Shown here one piece after another: positions 12,071-14,701 of a DNA stretch of 14,701 bases; position 1 is the stretch's first letter, and each line of letters starts with the position of its first letter. Source of the stretch: CBCXVS01 sp965178525 (GTDB lineage Bacteria > Tectomicrobia > Entotheonellia > Entotheonellales > Entotheonellaceae); contig CBCXVS010000202.1 in assembly GCA_965178525.1 (NCBI GenBank), positions 1-14,701 of the forward strand, read 5' to 3'. Made by a program: the position numbers and the translations under genes. The notes under the pieces are model-generated. The model did no database searches, was not told the DNA's origin, and saw only the letters and a list, made by a program, of their open reading frames with translations.

Positions 12071-13483
12071 ATGCCCATGCCGTATTGTGCCCACACCGTG
12101 TTCCTTGTCGTCCTGATGAGTGTCAGCCTCGCGCATCCCCTCCTGGTGACGGCGGCTGACACCCGGGTGATGTCGCTGCAAGACGCGCTGCGGCTGGCGG
12201 TGCAGAACAGTCCGCAGATTAAAGAAGAGCAGTTTGGCGTGTTGCTCCGGCAGAGCCAGCGCCGGCAGGCCGATGCCGCCCGTTTCGCGCAACTCGACCT
12301 CACGGTGGTTGGCGGCCCGTCGCCGCGGGCCCGGGGCAATCAGATCAGTTCACCGGATTCCAAAGGGCAGGCCGACATCACCGGGGTATTCGGCCGTGCG
12401 GCCTTCAGTATCATCCAACCGCTCTATACATTTGGCAAAATTAAAAGTTTCCGGCAGGCGGCTCGGCATGGCATTGCCGTCAGCAAGGCGCAAGTGGACC
12501 AAAAGGCCACGGAAGTTGCCATGCTGGTGTATGAAGCCTATTATGGCTACCAACTGGCCACGGCGTTGGAAAACTTGGCGCTGGAAATTTCCGATCAACT
12601 TACCGCTACACAGGACAAAGTCCGCCGCCAGCTCGAAGCGGAAGCATTTGGCGTGGACAACATCGATCTGTTCAAGTTGCAAACGTTTGAAGGCGAACTC
12701 AGCAAACAGCTCAACGACATTCGCCAGGGTAAAGCGCTCGCTCTGGCTGGCTTGCACACGCTGCTGGCCATACCTGACAGCACCCCTCTCGAGTTGGCCG
12801 AAATTGCCCTGCGGCCACGTGAGCGCGACGTCGAGGCGCTCGAATCGTACCTCCGCGATGCCCGTCAGCTGCGGCCGGAATTCACCCAGGCGCAAGAAGG
12901 GGTCAAAGCCTTCGAAGCCTTGGTGCAAGCGGCCAAAGCCGACTATTATCCCGTCTTTTTCCTCGGCGTGGTGGGAAGTGTGGCCGCCGCGACGAACCGG
13001 GAACATTTTACCAATCCCTTCGTGTTTGACCAGCTGAATGATGATGCCGTGGCGCCAGTCGTGGGCTTCAAGTGGCATTATGACCTGGGCATCACCGCGG
13101 GCAAGGTCGATGAGGCCGCCGCGAAACTCGGCCAGATCCAGCAAAAACATGCCCTGGCCGAACAAGGTATTCCGTTTCAAGTTCGCCGGGCCCACCTTGA
13201 GGTGCAACAACACCAGGCGAACATTTTGGCGACCAAGAAAGGCTATCGTAACGGGCGTAAATGGCTGGTCGCGGCCCTGTCCAACTTCGACTTGGGTCTC
13301 GGAGAAGGGAAGGACGTAGCTGACGCCGCCGTCGCCTATGCCAAATTACGGGCCTCGTATTTTCAGGCCGTGTACCAGTATAATTTGGCCTTGGCCAAAC
13401 TGGATCATGCCTCAGGACGTGATGTCGCCATGGTGCGTGCCTTTCTCCCCACAGCGGCATCGGCGTCGGGTGTGAAACCATAA
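12071..13483 (+). CDS. TolC-family outer-membrane channel protein in the mla operon
   Basis: A 470-residue exported protein with a signal peptide (about 1-29, hydrophobic HTVFLVVLMSVSLAHPLLV ending near TAAD) and the outer-membrane efflux protein layout: MSLQDALRLAVQNSPQIKEEQ at the mature N-terminus, long coiled-coil helices rich in Gln, Ala, Lys and Glu, a short strand region with FSIIQPLYTFGKIKS (the P-L-Y-T-F-G-K motif seen in TolC-like proteins), and a second half with similar order (FFLGVVGSVAA strand region near 296-306). These proteins trimerise to a tunnel through the outer membrane. The ribosome site GAGAGGA precedes the ATG by about 5 bases. It sits 10 bp after mlaD and 31 bp before mlaC, so it is part of the operon. 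A role together with MlaD in lipid export or retention is inferred from position. Confidence 0.88.
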   Translation: MPMPYCAHTVFLVVLMSVSLAHPLLVTAADTRVMSLQDALRLAVQNSPQIKEEQFGVLLRQSQRRQADAARFAQLDLTVVGGPSPRARGNQISSPDSKGQADITGVFGRAAFSIIQPLYTFGKIKSFRQAARHGIAVSKAQVDQKATEVAMLVYEAYYGYQLATALENLALEISDQLTATQDKVRRQLEAEAFGVDNIDLFKLQTFEGELSKQLNDIRQGKALALAGLHTLLAIPDSTPLELAEIALRPRERDVEALESYLRDARQLRPEFTQAQEGVKAFEALVQAAKADYYPVFFLGVVGSVAAATNREHFTNPFVFDQLNDDAVAPVVGFKWHYDLGITAGKVDEAAAKLGQIQQKHALAEQGIPFQVRRAHLEVQQHQANILATKKGYRNGRKWLVAALSNFDLGLGEGKDVADAAVAYAKLRASYFQAVYQYNLALAKLDHASGRDVAMVRAFLPTAASASGVKP

Positions 13484-13514
13484 CGGCACGCATGGCGCCA
13501 GACAAGGAGTATCT

Positions 13515-14162
13515 ATGAGCCCGAGATACCGGCATATCGTGGTATGGATTGTCCTCAGTAGTCTCGTCCTGGTGGGCCACATCGTCGTTGCTGTTGCCGG
13601 GGAACCCCAGGAAAAGATTCGGCAGACCATTACCGATATCATGGCGATCCTAGGGGATGCGTCCCTCAAAACCCCCACACGGCTCAAAGAACGCCGAAGC
13701 AAAATTCGCCAGGCGGTGGTCAAGCGTTTTGGCTTTGAGGAGATAGCGCAGCGTGCCTTGGGCCAGCATTGGCGCAAACTCACGGCGGCCCAGCGGCGGG
13801 AATTCGTCCCGCTCTTCAGCGATCTTTTAGAGCGTTCGTATATCAACAAAATCGAGACCTACGGCAGCAGTCAGGATCTGCAAATTCTCTATACCAAAGA
13901 GAGCATCGACGCCGATGGCTATGCCATGGTCCGGACGGAAATTGTCAACAAGCGCGACCTGAATTTTGAAGTGGAGTACCGGCTACTCCAACATAATGGC
14001 AACTGGGAAACCTACGATATCGTGATCGAAGGCGTGAGTCTGGTCAACAATTACCGGACACAGTTCAACAAAATCATTCGGCAAGACTCGTACGAGGCGC
14101 TCGTCAAACGGCTCAAACTGAAAATCGAACAGGAAGACGCTGCGACCCGCAAGCAAGGGTGA
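13515..14162 (+). CDS. mlaC: MlaC-type periplasmic phospholipid-binding protein
   Basis: A 215-residue exported protein. Signal peptide about 1-28 (hydrophobic VVWIVLSSLVLVGHIVV, cleavage after AVA near residue 28). The mature part follows the MlaC/Ttg2D fold: KIRQAVVKRFGFEEIAQRALG-type helix (split: RSKIRQAVVKRF, GFEEIAQRALG), WRKLTAAQRREFVPLFSDLLERSY, VRTEIVNKRDLNFEVEYRL strands, and the signature DIVIEGVSLVNNYRTQFNKII (split at SL) near 171-190. It carries single phospholipids across the periplasm. AAGGAG lies 5 bases before the ATG. It is the last gene of the operon; no mlaB or mlaA follows in the window. Confidence 0.92.
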   Translation: MSPRYRHIVVWIVLSSLVLVGHIVVAVAGEPQEKIRQTITDIMAILGDASLKTPTRLKERRSKIRQAVVKRFGFEEIAQRALGQHWRKLTAAQRREFVPLFSDLLERSYINKIETYGSSQDLQILYTKESIDADGYAMVRTEIVNKRDLNFEVEYRLLQHNGNWETYDIVIEGVSLVNNYRTQFNKIIRQDSYEALVKRLKLKIEQEDAATRKQG

Positions 14163-14166
14163 GCCG

Positions 14167-14190
14167 AATGCGGAATGCAGAATGCGGAAT
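14167..14190. repeat. Heptanucleotide array AATGCGG, left arm of an inverted pair
   Basis: Three copies (the middle one AATGCAG) plus AAT, starting 4 bases after the mlaC stop. It is the reverse complement of 14301-14324 at 23 of 24 positions. Confidence 0.9.
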
Positions 14191-14300
14191 AGAAGCACCG
14201 ACTGTACCGAGTTCTGCCATGTATTCATGCTTGCGACGACGCGCAACGTCCGTGGGAACGTCATGGAATAGAGCACAATGCATGGAATGCTATGTTTTTT

Positions 14301-14324
14301 ATTCCGCATTCCGCATTCCGCATT
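14301..14324. repeat. Heptanucleotide array ATTCCGC, right arm of an inverted pair
   Basis: Three exact copies plus ATT, ending 1 base before the stop codon of the minus-strand gene fragment. With 14167-14190 it brackets 110 bases that themselves can form an imperfect stem (CCATG near 14217 with CATGG near 14262). Confidence 0.9.
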
Positions 14325-14325
14325 T

Positions 14326-14701
14326 TTATGTCGTGCCGTAGAGGTGATCCACGACGGCGGAGGGGTAGTGATGATCGACAATGTAGGCCGCATCAAGTGG
14401 CTGGAAGAGCGTGAAGTCGAAACTGACGCGACCTGGTGGGCCGGCGTGCGTACTTGATTGACGCAGGGCTTCACGCATCGTCAGGCAACACAATTGTTGC
14501 TTGATGCTTTCCGGGACGGAGGCCATCGGGATATTGCAAGTTAGGATGGTCGGGATGCCCCGCGCTCGCAAGACAGGTTTAAAATCCAAGCCCGTTGCCG
14601 AGTGTAATTGGACGGCGAGACCGAGTAAAAAATAGAGTTGTTCCTCAATAGCATAAGATCAGGTTCCCTAGCCCAGCCCAGATGCCCACCGAATCATCCT
14701 C
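14326..14701 (-). pseudogene. 3' part of an unrecognised gene, probably frame-disrupted, running off the window
   Basis: On the minus strand a protein-like frame is open from 14658 down to the stop at 14326-14328 (110 codons), with sequence such as RARGIPTILTCNIPMASVPESI and SFDFTLFQPLDAAYIVDHHYPS (each in part). It has no ATG with a ribosome site near its upstream end, where an in-frame TGA stands at 14659-14661. Another frame is open from the window edge (14701) to 14648, reading EDDSVGIWAGLGNL, and a one-base shift between 14648 and 14661 would join the two. The short upstream frame is weak evidence, so an intact gene with an alternative internal start is not excluded. I do not recognise the family. 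It is convergent with mlaC. Confidence 0.45.

Overview
The window looks like chromosomal DNA of a Gram-negative (diderm), free-living or symbiotic environmental bacterium. Evidence for an outer membrane is direct: a lipoprotein with a lipobox, a TolC-type outer-membrane channel and an Mla phospholipid-transport operon. The moderately high GC content, an F420-type luciferase-like oxidoreductase, an SMP-30 lactonase and abundant heptanucleotide tandem repeats would fit uncultured lineages such as Tectomicrobia or deltaproteobacteria-like groups. That assignment is an inference with low confidence. There is no rRNA, tRNA, CRISPR array or intact transposase.

Left part, minus strand (53-5431). From right to left as transcribed: larC (nickel-pincer cofactor protein, only the N-terminal half plus a His-rich tail), a short NAD-dependent epimerase and an SMP-30/gluconolactonase, about 60 bp apart and likely one operon ending at a strong hairpin (2654-2684). 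Next comes fabI followed by an F420-type LLM oxidoreductase, driven by a very good sigma70-like promoter (2568-2596) with a perfect inverted repeat against its -35 box. Last is a small protein with a ribbon-helix-helix-like N-terminus, followed 5 bp later by a short HNH nuclease-like protein.

Middle part, plus strand (5741-8039): a DUF3568-like lipoprotein, a small MerR/excisionase-type helix-turn-helix protein whose stop codon lies in a heptanucleotide repeat, and a glutamate-1-semialdehyde-aminomutase-like PLP enzyme. The gap 8040-8665 has no ordinary gene. On its minus strand (8071-8253) it holds what I think is the most interesting item of the window: a compact, strongly structured transcript with a near-perfect Shine-Dalgarno, a 14-codon ORF (MSSDSRVTCEVVAS), several hairpins, and a three-way-junction terminator ending in U6.

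Right part (8666-14162): a YrbG-like Na+/Ca2+ antiporter on the minus strand, divergent from mlaE-mlaF-mlaD-tolC-like-mlaC on the plus strand. The divergent yrbG/mla arrangement is the one known from E. coli. The TolC-like gene inside the operon, and the absence of mlaA and mlaB nearby, are not. The leader between them contains a perfect 26-bp palindrome, a second hairpin and a T8 run. Beyond mlaC lie two inverted arrays of a heptanucleotide repeat and the 3' end of an unrecognised, probably frame-disrupted minus-strand gene that runs off the window.
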